In this document: in pieces, positions 49,497 through 59,540 of the stretch | How the letters are laid out: every line of letters begins with the position of its first letter | How positions within the stretch are numbered: the first letter of the stretch is position 1 | Assembly (NCBI RefSeq): GCF_014646215.1 | Contig: NZ_BMNA01000001.1 | Span: forward strand, 450,183 to 514,182 | Source of the DNA: Nakamurella endophytica | GTDB taxonomy: Bacteria; Actinomycetota; Actinomycetes; Mycobacteriales; Nakamurellaceae | Direction of reading: 5' to 3' | Length of the DNA: 64,000 nt | Program-made: the position numbers and the translations under genes | Notes under the pieces: generated by a model | The model's input: only the letters and a program-made list of their open reading frames with translations | Database searches by the model: none | Told to the model about the DNA's origin: nothing

Positions 49497-49997
49497 TCAG
49501 CGGCCCGCCGGGTGGGCCTCCGCCGCCCGGACCGCCGCCAGCACCGACCGGGCCGTCGACCAGTCGTGCAGCGCCCCGGCGAGGTCGCCGACCGCCGCAG
49601 GCACGACGTCGGACAGGAACCGCCCGGTGGCCAGCAGGCCGCCCGCGGCCAGGTCCGGCAGCGCCATCGGGTCGCCGGCCGGGGCCGCCACCGCGGCACC
49701 GCCCCCGACACCCGTGCCCGGGACCGCCGCCGACGGCCGGGCCAGGTCCGGGAGACCGGCCGTCACCGGAGCCGTGCCGCCAGCCGGTTGCAGCGCCCCG
49801 GCGGGAGCCATCCCAGCGCCGCCGGCCAGCACCGTCGTCCCGCCCAGCAGACCGCCCAGTGCCAGACCCAGCAGCAGCGCGGCCGCCGTCACCGCGGTCA
49901 GCAGGTGACGCCGCAGGACCGCGGCCCATCCGGAGGTCGACGGCACGGCGAGGGGGGCGGACAGGACCACGGCGGAATCCGGGCAGGCGCAACGCAT
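49497..49997 (-). CDS. Hypothetical membrane or secreted Ala/Gly-rich protein
   Basis: 166 residues. A single hydrophobic segment (LLTAVTAAALLLGLALGGLL, ~30-50) is followed by an Ala/Gly/Pro-rich stretch and a short helical C-terminus (SDVVPAAVGDLAGALHDW). No known family. ATG at 49997 lacks a ribosome site; GACAGT lies 7 nt upstream, so it may be leaderless. Support is modest: fold pattern plus the hairpin downstream. Confidence 0.5.
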   Translation of the reverse strand: MRCACPDSAVVLSAPLAVPSTSGWAAVLRRHLLTAVTAAALLLGLALGGLLGGTTVLAGGAGMAPAGALQPAGGTAPVTAGLPDLARPSAAVPGTGVGGGAAVAAPAGDPMALPDLAAGGLLATGRFLSDVVPAAVGDLAGALHDWSTARSVLAAVRAAEAHPAGR

Positions 49998-50345
49998 GGT
50001 GACGACTGTCGGCCGCACCCCTTTCGGCGGACTTGGAGCCGGCTGCGACGGGCGCTTGCGACGGGGACCGGCCGGCTTGCAAGTCGCCCGCAAGATCCAC
50101 ACAGGGTGCCTCGGTGATCACCGCGAGGTGGGCCGACCGCCTGCGTACGGCATCGACGGATCGGCGACATCCGCACGGTCCAGCCGCGGTGGTCCGGAAC
50201 GGGGCGGGGCTCGCGGAGGCACGGGAGCCGGCGTGTCCGGCATTCCAGGCGGACCCGCTGTCCGCCGATCGGAGGACAGGAGCCCTCCGCCTGGTCGATC
50301 GATCGGACCGGTCCGAACGGGCGCGAGCCGTCGCAGGATCTCGCC
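49998..50345. other. 348-base divergent intergenic region
   Basis: Between a leftward and a rightward small gene, so it should hold both promoters. CTTGCAAG (50076-50083) and a nearby GCAAG (50090-50094) form a small inverted repeat. No supported gene, tRNA or long repeat. Confidence 0.6.
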
Positions 50346-50639
50346 ATGTTCACGACGACATCCCCCGCCCGCCGTCCCAGCACCGACGTGGAGCCGGGCC
50401 GCCTTCCCCGGACCTCCTCGATCCGCCGTCTTGCCGCCGGCGCCGGGATGGTGCTGCTGTTCGGCGGCTTCGGCGTCGCCGTCGCAGCTCCCGCGCAGGC
50501 CGCCACGCCCGCGCCGTCCCCCACCCAGCAGGCCGGCGCCACCGCCACCGACTCCTCGGACATGAGCTACTGCTGGTCGACCGTCTGGCAGCCGGACGTC
50601 GACTACTCGTCGTGCCCGGATGTCGCGGAGAAGGGCTGA
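50346..50639 (+). CDS. Small secreted protein of unknown function
   Basis: 97 residues. Leader with SSIRRLAAGAGMVLLFGGF and a cleavage-like VAVAAPAQAA give a mature peptide of about 45 residues containing two Cys (SYCWSTVWQP, DYSSCPDV) that could form one disulfide. AGGA precedes the ATG. No family recognised. Confidence 0.6.
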   Translation: MFTTTSPARRPSTDVEPGRLPRTSSIRRLAAGAGMVLLFGGFGVAVAAPAQAATPAPSPTQQAGATATDSSDMSYCWSTVWQPDVDYSSCPDVAEKG

Positions 50640-50812
50640 CCGCCGGGTCTGCAGGACACCATCCCTGCCGTCCGCGTCACTGATTACCTGCCCTCAGCGG
50701 ACGGTGCGCTGCCGGCACCCGGGCTCTGCGCCCGTCTGCCGGCAGCGGGCCGGCGGCGCGCGGCTAGCCTGGCGCTGTCGGCGCCGGCCCGCCGGCGGGG
50801 GGGCATCGCGGT

Positions 50813-51235
50813 ATGACGGTCACAGCGGCGCAGGCGGTCTCGGGGGTCGACGCCGTCCTCGAGCGAGCCCGGGCCACGCTCCGGCGGCGGACCGCCCAGG
50901 AGACGGTCGCGGCGGTCGCCGCCGGCGCGCTGCTGGTGGACACCCGGACGCCGGACCAGCGCGCGGAGACCGGAGAACTGCCCGGGGCGCTGGTCATCGA
51001 CCGGACCGTGCTGGAGTGGCGGCTCGACCCGGCGAGCCCGTCGCGGATCCCGGAGGCGACGTCGTACGACCGGGAAATCGTGGTGGTGTGCCGGCAGGGC
51101 TACAGCTCCAGCCTCGCCGCGGCCAGCCTGCAGGCCGTCGGCCTGCACCGGGCCACCGACCTGGTCGGCGGTGTCGAGGCGTGGGTGGCCGCGGGGCTGC
51201 CGCTGCACCGCGGACCCGCGGACGTGCGCCGCTGA
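50813..51235 (+). CDS. Rhodanese-like sulfurtransferase
   Basis: 140-residue single rhodanese domain: LLVDTRTPDQRAETGELPGA, active-site Cys in VVVCRQGYSSSLAA, GGVEAWVAAGLPL. Likely a soluble sulfur carrier. ATG at 50813; TAGCCT at 50765-50770 is a possible -10. Convergent with the thiamine-binding-type gene. Confidence 0.9.
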   Translation: MTVTAAQAVSGVDAVLERARATLRRRTAQETVAAVAAGALLVDTRTPDQRAETGELPGALVIDRTVLEWRLDPASPSRIPEATSYDREIVVVCRQGYSSSLAAASLQAVGLHRATDLVGGVEAWVAAGLPLHRGPADVRR

Positions 51236-51301
51236 GCACGCGGCCCACCGGGTCGGGCCGCCGGCAGCAGCACCCGCCTCGGCACGTCCCGCACCCGGCG
51301 G

Positions 51302-51622
51302 TCAGGACCCGTCGAGCAACCGCTGCACCCGGGCCACCTTGCCGTCCAGCTCGCCGGTGTGGCCCGGGCGGATGTCGGCCTTGAGCACCAGCGACACCCG
51401 CGACCCGTAGCGGCCGGCGGCCTCGGACGCGCGCCGGACGACGTCCATGCACTCGTCCCAGGACCCCTCGACCGTGGTGAACATGGCGTCCGTCCGGTAC
51501 GGCAGCCCGGACTCCGCCACCACCCGGACCGCGTCGGCCACCGCCTGCGACACCGAGTCGGCCGGCCCCTGCCGGGTCAGTTCGCCGTCACCGGACGGCG
51601 CCACCGAGAACGCGACCAGCAT
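51302..51622 (-). CDS. MTH1187/YkoF-type thiamine-binding protein
   Basis: 106 residues of the DUF77 family: MLVAFSVAPSGDGE, LPYRTDAMFTTVEGSWDECM, RVSLVLKADIRPG. Members bind thiamine or a precursor. ATG with GGGGGAGGAAG upstream; 15 bases after the CDF transporter stop, so co-transcribed with it. Confidence 0.85.
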   Translation of the reverse strand: MLVAFSVAPSGDGELTRQGPADSVSQAVADAVRVVAESGLPYRTDAMFTTVEGSWDECMDVVRRASEAAGRYGSRVSLVLKADIRPGHTGELDGKVARVQRLLDGS

Positions 51623-51637
51623 GTCTTCCTCCCCCGT

Positions 51638-52591
51638 TCAGTGGGCGGCCGGCGCCGGGACCGCTGCGGCCGCCGCCCGGGACGGGTCCAGGATGTCCGG
51701 CTCGACGTACATCGGTCCGACGCTGGGCAGTGCGGCGCGCACCCGCTCCTCGACGGCGTTGATGGCCGCGGCGACGCCGGCGGCGGACTCGGTCGGCGTC
51801 ACCGCGACCTTCATGCCGACCATGAGCTCGTCCGGACCCAGGTACAGCGTCTTCATGTGGATGATCGAACCGATCTCCGCGCCGGCCTCGGCCGCCGCCC
51901 GGATGGTCACCAGGTCGGTCGGCGAGGCACCCTCGCCGATCAGCAGGCTCTTGGTCTCGATGCCGAGCACGATGGCGACGACCACCAGCAGCACCCCGAT
52001 GGCGACGGTGCCGACGCCGTCCCAGACGCCGTCGCCGGTGACCACGGCGAGCACCACGCCGATCAGCGCCAGGGCCAGCCCGGTCAGCGCGGCGATGTCC
52101 TCCAGCAGCACCACCGGCAGCTCCGGCGACTTGGCCCGCCGGACGAAGGTCAGCACGGACATCCCCTGCCGCTCGGGCGCGGACTCCTTGAGCGCCGTGC
52201 GCAGCGAGAACGACTCCAGCCCGATCGAGATCACCAGCACCGCCAGCGGCAGCCATGCCTGCTCGATCGGCTCGGGGTGCTGCAGCTTGTGGACGCCCTC
52301 GTAGATCGAGAACACGCCGCCGACGCTGAACAGGATGATCGCCACCATGAACGCGTAGACGTACCGCTCGCGCCCGAATCCGAAGGGGTGCTCGGCGGTG
52401 GCCGCGCGGCGGGCGCGGCGCCCGCCGACGAGCAGCAGCACCTGGTTCCCGGAATCGGCGAGCGAGTGCACCGACTCGGCGAGCATCGAGGACGAGCCGG
52501 ACACCAGGAAGGCGATGAACTTGGTGACCGCGATGCCGAGGTTGGCACCGAGTGCGGCCAGGATCGCCGTCGTACCGCCGGACGTACTCAT
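51638..52591 (-). CDS. Cation diffusion facilitator transporter
   Basis: 317 residues, about six helices. N-terminal NLGIAVTKFIAFLVSGSSSM, metal-site region AESVHSLADSGNQVLLL, EHPFGFGRERYVYAF; second site at VVLLEDIAALTG; cytoplasmic C-terminal domain (IHMKTLYLGPDELMVGMKV). Exports Zn/Fe/Mn in exchange for protons. ATG with GGAGGA upstream. Confidence 0.92.
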   Translation of the reverse strand: MSTSGGTTAILAALGANLGIAVTKFIAFLVSGSSSMLAESVHSLADSGNQVLLLVGGRRARRAATAEHPFGFGRERYVYAFMVAIILFSVGGVFSIYEGVHKLQHPEPIEQAWLPLAVLVISIGLESFSLRTALKESAPERQGMSVLTFVRRAKSPELPVVLLEDIAALTGLALALIGVVLAVVTGDGVWDGVGTVAIGVLLVVVAIVLGIETKSLLIGEGASPTDLVTIRAAAEAGAEIGSIIHMKTLYLGPDELMVGMKVAVTPTESAAGVAAAINAVEERVRAALPSVGPMYVEPDILDPSRAAAAAVPAPAAH

Positions 52592-52764
52592 GGGTGTGTT
52601 CCTCCGCGTGCGGGGGGCGCTGGCCCGTGACCGGTACGCCCACCGCACCGGCCGGCACATGGTCTCAGGTCCGCCGCCGCACCACACGGCGCCCGCACCG
52701 CACCGCACGGACCAGGCGGCCCGGGCCGCCCCGCCTCCGGACCGGCCCGGGGGCGACGACAGTC

Positions 52765-52837
52765 CACCGACGGGGCGCCGACCGGACTCCGACCGCACGC
52801 CGACCGGGCCTCGGGCGGGGCACCGACGGGGCGCCGA
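52765..52837. repeat. 17-bp direct repeat upstream of the ATP-grasp operon
   Basis: CACCGACGGGGCGCCGA at 52765-52781 and 52821-52837, identical, 56 bp apart, in the 279-base gap between the CDF and ATP-grasp genes. The second copy ends 33 bases before the GTG. Nothing else is seen in this gap. Confidence 0.8.
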
Positions 52838-52870
52838 GGACACATCGGCGTAACCGGGACACAATGAGGC

Positions 52871-54814
52871 GTGACCGTCACGCAACACGCCGGACCTAGC
52901 GTTCCCGGGATGGCCGACCTGTTCGCCGACTACCCGTTCGGCCGTGCGTGGGACGAGATGTTCGCCGGTCCCGGGGTCATCCGCGACTCCTACGAGTCGG
53001 TGCACAGCGCGCTGCAGACGCTCACCGCGGCGGACCTCAAGGCCCGCGCCGACATCATGGGCCGGACGTTCCTGGACCAGGGCATCACCTTCGCCCTGGG
53101 CGGCGTGGAGCGGCCGTTCCCGCTGGACCTGATCCCGCGGATCGTCACCGCCGACGAGTGGCGGGTGGTCCAGGACGGCGTGCCGCAGCGGGTGCGGGCG
53201 CTGGAGGCCTTCCTCGCCGACAGCTACGGGCCCGGCCGGATCTTCGCCGACGGCGTGGTGCCCCGCCGGCTCGTCACCACCTCGCCGCACTTCCACCGGC
53301 AGGTCGCCGGGATGGGCGCGCAGGACGGTGCCCGCATCGTCATCTCCGGGGTCGACCTGATCCGGGACGAGCAGGGCAGCTTCCGGGTGCTCGAGGACAA
53401 CGTCCGGGTGCCGTCCGGGGTGTCCTACGTGCTGGAGAACCGGCAGGCCGTGGCGCAGGTGCTGGCCGAGGCGTCCGCCGACCAGGACGTCCGCCCGGTC
53501 TCGGAGTACCCCGGGCGGCTGCTGGCCGCGCTTTGGGCGGTCGCCCCGCCGGACGTCGCCGACCCCACCGTCGTCGTGCTGACACCCGGCGTCTTCAACT
53601 CGGCCTACTTCGAGCACACCCTGCTGGCCCGCGAGATGGGCGTCGAGCTGGTCGAGGGCCGGGACCTTGTCTGTCGCAACAACCGGGTGTACGTCCGCAC
53701 CACCGGCGGGGAGATGCCGGTGCACGTCATCTACCGCCGGGTCGACGACGAGTTCCTCGATCCGCTGCAGTTCCGGCTGGACTCGCTGCTCGGCTCGCCG
53801 GGGCTGGTCAACGCGGCGCGGGCCGGCCACCTGACGATCGCCAACGCCGTCGGCAACGGCATCGCCGACGACAAGCTGGTCTACACCTACGTGCCGGACA
53901 TCATCCGGTACTACCTGCGGGAGGAGCCGATCCTGCCGAACGTCGACACCTACCGGATGGAGGACCCGGACCACCGCGACTACGCGCTGGAGCACCTGGC
54001 CGAACTCGTGGTCAAACCGGTCGACGGCTCCGGCGGCAAGGGCATCGTCATCGGCTCGCGCGCGGACCGCGCGACGCTGGCCCGGACCCGGACGGCCATC
54101 CTGGACAACCCCCGCGGCTTCATCGCTCAGCGGGAGATCGCGCTGTCCACGGTGCCGACGCTGATCGGCGACCGGATGCGGCCGCGGCACGTCGACCTTC
54201 GCCCGTTCGCGGTGAACGACGGCAGCTCGGTCTGGGTGCTGCCCGGCGGTCTGACCCGGGTGGCGCTGCCGGAGGGCGAGCTCGTCGTGAACTCGTCGCA
54301 GGGCGGCGGGTCCAAGGACACCTGGGTGCTCGCCGGGCGCCGCGCGGACGACCGGTCCACCGGCGGTGTCCCCGGGGTCGCGGGTCCGGCCGCGCCGGTG
54401 CCGGGCGGCACCGCGCCGGACGGGCCGGACCGGGCGGACGGGCCGGACGGGACCGCCCCGTGGCAGGACCGGACGGACGACGCGGCCGCCCCATGGCAGG
54501 GCCGGTCCCAGGGCGGGGCCGGCCAGTGGCAGGGCCAGTCCCAGGGCAGGGCCGGCCAGTGGCAGGGCGAGGGCAGCTGGGGCTGGTCCGGCGGCGCGCA
54601 GGACACCGGCGCCTTCCTGTTCGAGGCGCCGGTGGAGCCGGACGTCGCCGACCCCGGCCTGCGCCACCAGCAGGGCCAGCAGCAGCAGGGCCGGCAGCAG
54701 GACCGCCGGCAGGACCGCCAGGGCCGGCGCGGCAGCCAGCCGGTCCCGCGCGGGCCGGCTCCGGGCATCCCGGGCGACGCGGCGGCGCAGACCGGCGGGA
54801 GCCCGGCGTGCTGA
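52871..54814 (+). CDS. Circularly permuted ATP-grasp protein (CPA, DUF404/DUF407)
   Basis: 647 residues. The core (~1-495) has FADYPFGRAWDEMF, QGITFALGGVERPFPLD, HFHRQVAGMGAQDG, VLEDNVRVPSGVSYVLENR, LTPGVFNSAYFEH, VVKPVDGSGGKGIVIG and LRPFAVNDG, the pattern of the CPA family predicted to form amide bonds. The tail (~496-647) is Gly/Gln/Trp-rich with four 11-residue Trp repeats and a Gln/Arg run. GTG at 52871; CACAAT lies 5 nt upstream, so the mRNA may be leaderless. Its stop overlaps the alpha-E gene. Confidence 0.88.
   Translation: MTVTQHAGPSVPGMADLFADYPFGRAWDEMFAGPGVIRDSYESVHSALQTLTAADLKARADIMGRTFLDQGITFALGGVERPFPLDLIPRIVTADEWRVVQDGVPQRVRALEAFLADSYGPGRIFADGVVPRRLVTTSPHFHRQVAGMGAQDGARIVISGVDLIRDEQGSFRVLEDNVRVPSGVSYVLENRQAVAQVLAEASADQDVRPVSEYPGRLLAALWAVAPPDVADPTVVVLTPGVFNSAYFEHTLLAREMGVELVEGRDLVCRNNRVYVRTTGGEMPVHVIYRRVDDEFLDPLQFRLDSLLGSPGLVNAARAGHLTIANAVGNGIADDKLVYTYVPDIIRYYLREEPILPNVDTYRMEDPDHRDYALEHLAELVVKPVDGSGGKGIVIGSRADRATLARTRTAILDNPRGFIAQREIALSTVPTLIGDRMRPRHVDLRPFAVNDGSSVWVLPGGLTRVALPEGELVVNSSQGGGSKDTWVLAGRRADDRSTGGVPGVAGPAAPVPGGTAPDGPDRADGPDGTAPWQDRTDDAAAPWQGRSQGGAGQWQGQSQGRAGQWQGEGSWGWSGGAQDTGAFLFEAPVEPDVADPGLRHQQGQQQQGRQQDRRQDRQGRRGSQPVPRGPAPGIPGDAAAQTGGSPAC
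54461..54592 (+). repeat. 33-bp repeats coding four Trp-led 11-residue units
   Basis: Units begin at TGG 54461, 54494, 54527 and 54560, exactly 33 bp apart: WQDRTDDAAAP, WQGRSQGGAGQ, WQGQSQGRAGQ and a diverged WQGEGSWGWSG. They lie in the ATP-grasp protein's tail. Confidence 0.9.
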
Positions 54815-55932
54815 GCCGCATCGCCGAGTCGCTGTACTGGCTGGGACGGCACGTCGAGCGGGCCGACTGCACGGCCCGCATCCTGGACACCTACCTGCAC
54901 CTGCTGCCCACCGGCTCGTGGCAGACGGACCACCAGGTCATCCGGTCGCTGGTGGAGTCCATGGGGTTGCGGGGCGACACCGAGCTCGAGGGCGCCGACC
55001 CGAGCCAGCTCGTCCGCACCCTGGTGTTCGACCCCGAGCGGCCGTCCTCGGTGTCCGGTGCCCTGATGGCGGCCCGGGACAACGCCCGCGGCGTGCGCGA
55101 CGCGCTGCCGCTGGACGTCTGGGAGTGCCTGAACGTGACGTGGCACGGGCTGCGCAGCCGCACCTCGTCCGGCGGCGGGCCGCACACCTACCTGCGCTGG
55201 GTGGCCGAGCGCTGCGCCATGTCGGCCGGCCTGGTCGACGAGGTGATGAGTCACGACGAGGGCTGGCACTTCCTGGCCGTCGGGCGCGCGCTCGAGCGCG
55301 CCGACATGACGATCCGGCTGCTCGCGGCCGCCGACTCGCAGACCGGGTCCGTGCCGCCGTGGCGCGCCCTGGTCTCCGCCTGCGGCGGATGGGAGCCCTA
55401 CGTCCGCGAGCACGGCGGCATGGTCGGGCAGCACACCGCCGCCGCGTTCGTGCTGCTCGACCGCCGCTTCCCGCGCTCGGTGCTGCGGTCGCTCACCGCG
55501 GCCGAGACGTCGCTGGCCGAGCTGGAGGCGCTGTCCGGGTCGCCGGTGCGCGACCCACGCCGGGACCCGTCGAGCGCCCGGCGGATCGTCGGCCGCACCC
55601 GCACCGGACTGGACTACCGCACCGGCACCGAGCTGCCGGCCGAGCTGCCCACCCTGCTCGCGGCCCTGCAACGGACCGTGCACAGCGCCCACGTGGCGGT
55701 CAGCCGGTCCTTCTTCCGGCGCGGCGACGAGGTCACCTGGGCCACGATCGGAGCGGAACAGCTGGCGGCGCAGCACCTCTCGGCGCAGCACCTCTCAGGG
55801 CAGCGGCGATCGGCGCCCGGCTCCCCCGCGGCCCCGGCCGGCAGCCCAGCGTCCCGGCCGCCGGTCACGCTGCCGGTGCAGCCCGGCGCGCCCGTGGCCA
55901 CCGCCCCCGCCCTGCCCGGAGGTCTCGCGTGA
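54808..55932 (+). CDS. Alpha-E domain protein (DUF403)
   Basis: 374 residues. N-terminal LSRIAESLYWLGRHVERAD is the family hallmark, followed by ARDNARGVRDALPLDVWECLN and FLAVGRALERADMTIRLL. Mostly helical. The last ~60 residues are Ala/Pro/Gln-rich. Members always accompany CPA ATP-grasp and transglutaminase-like genes. GTG at 54808 overlaps the ATP-grasp stop (GTGCTGA). Confidence 0.92.
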   Translation: MLSRIAESLYWLGRHVERADCTARILDTYLHLLPTGSWQTDHQVIRSLVESMGLRGDTELEGADPSQLVRTLVFDPERPSSVSGALMAARDNARGVRDALPLDVWECLNVTWHGLRSRTSSGGGPHTYLRWVAERCAMSAGLVDEVMSHDEGWHFLAVGRALERADMTIRLLAAADSQTGSVPPWRALVSACGGWEPYVREHGGMVGQHTAAAFVLLDRRFPRSVLRSLTAAETSLAELEALSGSPVRDPRRDPSSARRIVGRTRTGLDYRTGTELPAELPTLLAALQRTVHSAHVAVSRSFFRRGDEVTWATIGAEQLAAQHLSAQHLSGQRRSAPGSPAAPAGSPASRPPVTLPVQPGAPVATAPALPGGLA

Positions 55933-56840
55933 CCGTCTCCGCCCACGACGCCGCCGGTCCGGCGCCGCAGCCCGCCTACTGGACCGGGGACGTCTGGCGG
56001 CTGCAGATCGTGCACCGCACCGCCCTGACCTACCCGGACACCGTGACCACGTCCTACAACGAGGTCCGGATGCAGCCGGCCGAGGAGGCCGGACAGTCCG
56101 TGCTGTCGTCCCGGCTGGAGATCGACCCGTTCGAGGGAGTGCTGCCCTACGTCGACCACTGGGGCACCCGCGTCGCCGCGTTCGACGTGCACCGTCCCCA
56201 CCGGCATCTCACGGTGACCGCCACCTCCACCGTCGAGACCTTCGACATCCCGTCCCGCGACCCGGTCCCGCACCTGGACTGGGACGCGCTGGCCGGCGCC
56301 GACGTGTCGGACACGCAGGAGGAGTTCCTCAGCCCGACCCCGCTGACCGAACTCGACGACGAGCTGCTGGGCGTCGCGCAGCAGCTCCGCGAGTCGTCCG
56401 CGACACCCGCCGCAGCCGGGCGCGCGGTCTGCGACCTGATCCGCCGCCGGCTGACCTACGAGCAGGGCGCCACCGGCGTGCACACCTCGGCCGTGGAGGC
56501 CTGGCACGAGCGCCGCGGTGTCTGCCAGGACTTCTCGCACCTCGCGGTGGCGTTGCTGCGGGCCGTGCGGATCCCGGCCCGGTACGTCTCCGGCTACCTG
56601 CACCCGCAGCCGGACGCCGAGATCGGCCGCACCGTCGTCGGCGAGTCGCACTCCTGGGTGGAGTGGTGGGACGGCGCGTGGACCGCGTTCGACCCGACCA
56701 ACGGCGCTCCGCCCGGACATGCCCACGTCGTCGTCGGCCGCGGCCGGGACTACCGGGACGTGCCGCCGGTGAAGGGTGTCTACGCGGGGCCGGCGGCGAC
56801 CGGCAACGAGGTCACCGTCCGGGTCACCCGGGTCCGCTGA
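55929..56840 (+). CDS. Transglutaminase-like cysteine peptidase family protein
   Basis: 303 residues. Bacterial transglutaminase-like N-terminal beta domain (RLQIVHRTALTYPD, SYNEVRMQP), then the papain-like core with Cys in RRGVCQDFSHLAVALLR, His in ESHSWVEWW and Asp in AFDPTNG, so the triad is complete. GTG overlaps the alpha-E stop (GTGA). In this three-gene system it may cleave or transfer the peptide made by the ATP-grasp protein (inference from published family analysis). Confidence 0.92.
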   Translation: MTVSAHDAAGPAPQPAYWTGDVWRLQIVHRTALTYPDTVTTSYNEVRMQPAEEAGQSVLSSRLEIDPFEGVLPYVDHWGTRVAAFDVHRPHRHLTVTATSTVETFDIPSRDPVPHLDWDALAGADVSDTQEEFLSPTPLTELDDELLGVAQQLRESSATPAAAGRAVCDLIRRRLTYEQGATGVHTSAVEAWHERRGVCQDFSHLAVALLRAVRIPARYVSGYLHPQPDAEIGRTVVGESHSWVEWWDGAWTAFDPTNGAPPGHAHVVVGRGRDYRDVPPVKGVYAGPAATGNEVTVRVTRVR

Positions 56841-56989
56841 ACCCGCCCGGCTGCGGGCCGCGGTCCGGACCCGGGCCGGTCCGCGAAGCCGGCCGGGTCG
56901 GCACCCGGCGTCCCGGAGGCCCCGTCGCGGGCGGATCCGGCCCGAGCGGGGCACGATGGTGGGGTCCGCCACAGGCAGGAGGGACCGCC

Positions 56990-57346
56990 ATGACACCACC
57001 GTCCACGCCGTCCGCGCCGGACGAGCCGGCGCCCCGCGATGTCCCGGCCGACGCGCCCGGCGGTGAGACCGCCGGCGCCCGCGGCTGGTCCGCCGACGAG
57101 GAGGTCCGCGACCACGGGACGGCGACCACGGCCCCCGCACCCGGCGGCTGGCGGGCCGACGAGGTCGTTCGCGACCACGGCACCCAGCCCGACACCGCCG
57201 ACCGGCCCGGATGGGGTGCCCAGGAGGTCGTCCGGGACGAGGGCGAGCTCGACGTGGACCCGGTCGGCGGCTCCTGGGCCGACGACGAGGTGGTCCGGGA
57301 CCACGCGCGCCCGCGAGGCACCACGCCGGGGTCGACGGACACGTGA
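56990..57346 (+). CDS. 118-residue protein with four 21-residue Trp repeats
   Basis: No family recognised. Four units centred on Trp33, Trp54, Trp75 and Trp96, exactly 21 residues apart: GWSADEEVRDHG, GWRADEVVRDHG, GWGAQEVVRDEG, SWADDEVVRDHA. Between them the spacer is Pro/Thr/Ala-rich. No signal peptide or membrane helix; strongly acidic. ATG has CAGGAGGG 6 nt upstream, the best ribosome site nearby, and CACGAT at 56952 may be a -10. It lies 149 bases after the transglutaminase-like gene, same strand. Confidence 0.8.
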   Translation: MTPPSTPSAPDEPAPRDVPADAPGGETAGARGWSADEEVRDHGTATTAPAPGGWRADEVVRDHGTQPDTADRPGWGAQEVVRDEGELDVDPVGGSWADDEVVRDHARPRGTTPGSTDT

Positions 57347-57431
57347 GCACCTCGTCCGTCCGGGCGCCCGGACGGCACCGCATAGGGTCGTCGGCACCCG
57401 GTCCCGCACGGGCGCCTCGAAAGGGACGACA

Positions 57432-59237
<1,806 letters not shown>

Positions 59238-59265
59238 GCGCCTTCCGTCCGCCTGCGGCCGGTCC

Positions 59266-59271
59266 TACGCT
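59266..59271 (+). promoter_or_regulatory. -10 box of a leaderless small membrane protein gene
   Basis: TACGCT, exactly 6 nt before the ATG at 59278. No ribosome site. Confidence 0.5.
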
Positions 59272-59277
59272 CCCCCG

Positions 59278-59484
59278 ATGACCGTGCTCGGCCTGCCGCT
59301 GTGGTCCGTCGTCGTGATGGCCGTCGGCGGCGCCCTGCTGGCCCACATCGTCCTGCCGCGCGATGCGGTGCCCGGGCGCAGCCACGGACCGCTGACCGTG
59401 GTGGTCGACCTGGTGCTGTTCCTGGTCCTGGGGGCGATCGCCGCCTACGGCTTCACCGTGCTGTCGGTGCAGGGCGGCGGCTGA
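59278..59484 (+). CDS. Small two-helix membrane protein
   Basis: 68 residues with helices around LWSVVVMAVGGALLAHIVL and VVVDLVLFLVLGAIAAYGF. No family. Supported by the -10 box placed exactly for leaderless expression and by the hydrophobic pattern. 40 bases after the acyl-CoA synthetase. Confidence 0.6.
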   Translation: MTVLGLPLWSVVVMAVGGALLAHIVLPRDAVPGRSHGPLTVVVDLVLFLVLGAIAAYGFTVLSVQGGG

Positions 59485-59540
59485 CGTCGACGACATCGCC
59501 CGCGGCGCCCGCCTGTCCGGCGTGCGCGGCGGCGCACCCG

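Noticed and set aside
47975..50085. Shared TTGCAAGTC 9-mer upstream of the G1 peptidase and the small secreted gene
   Set aside because: Only 9 bases, at different distances from the starts, and no second half-site in common; chance cannot be excluded.
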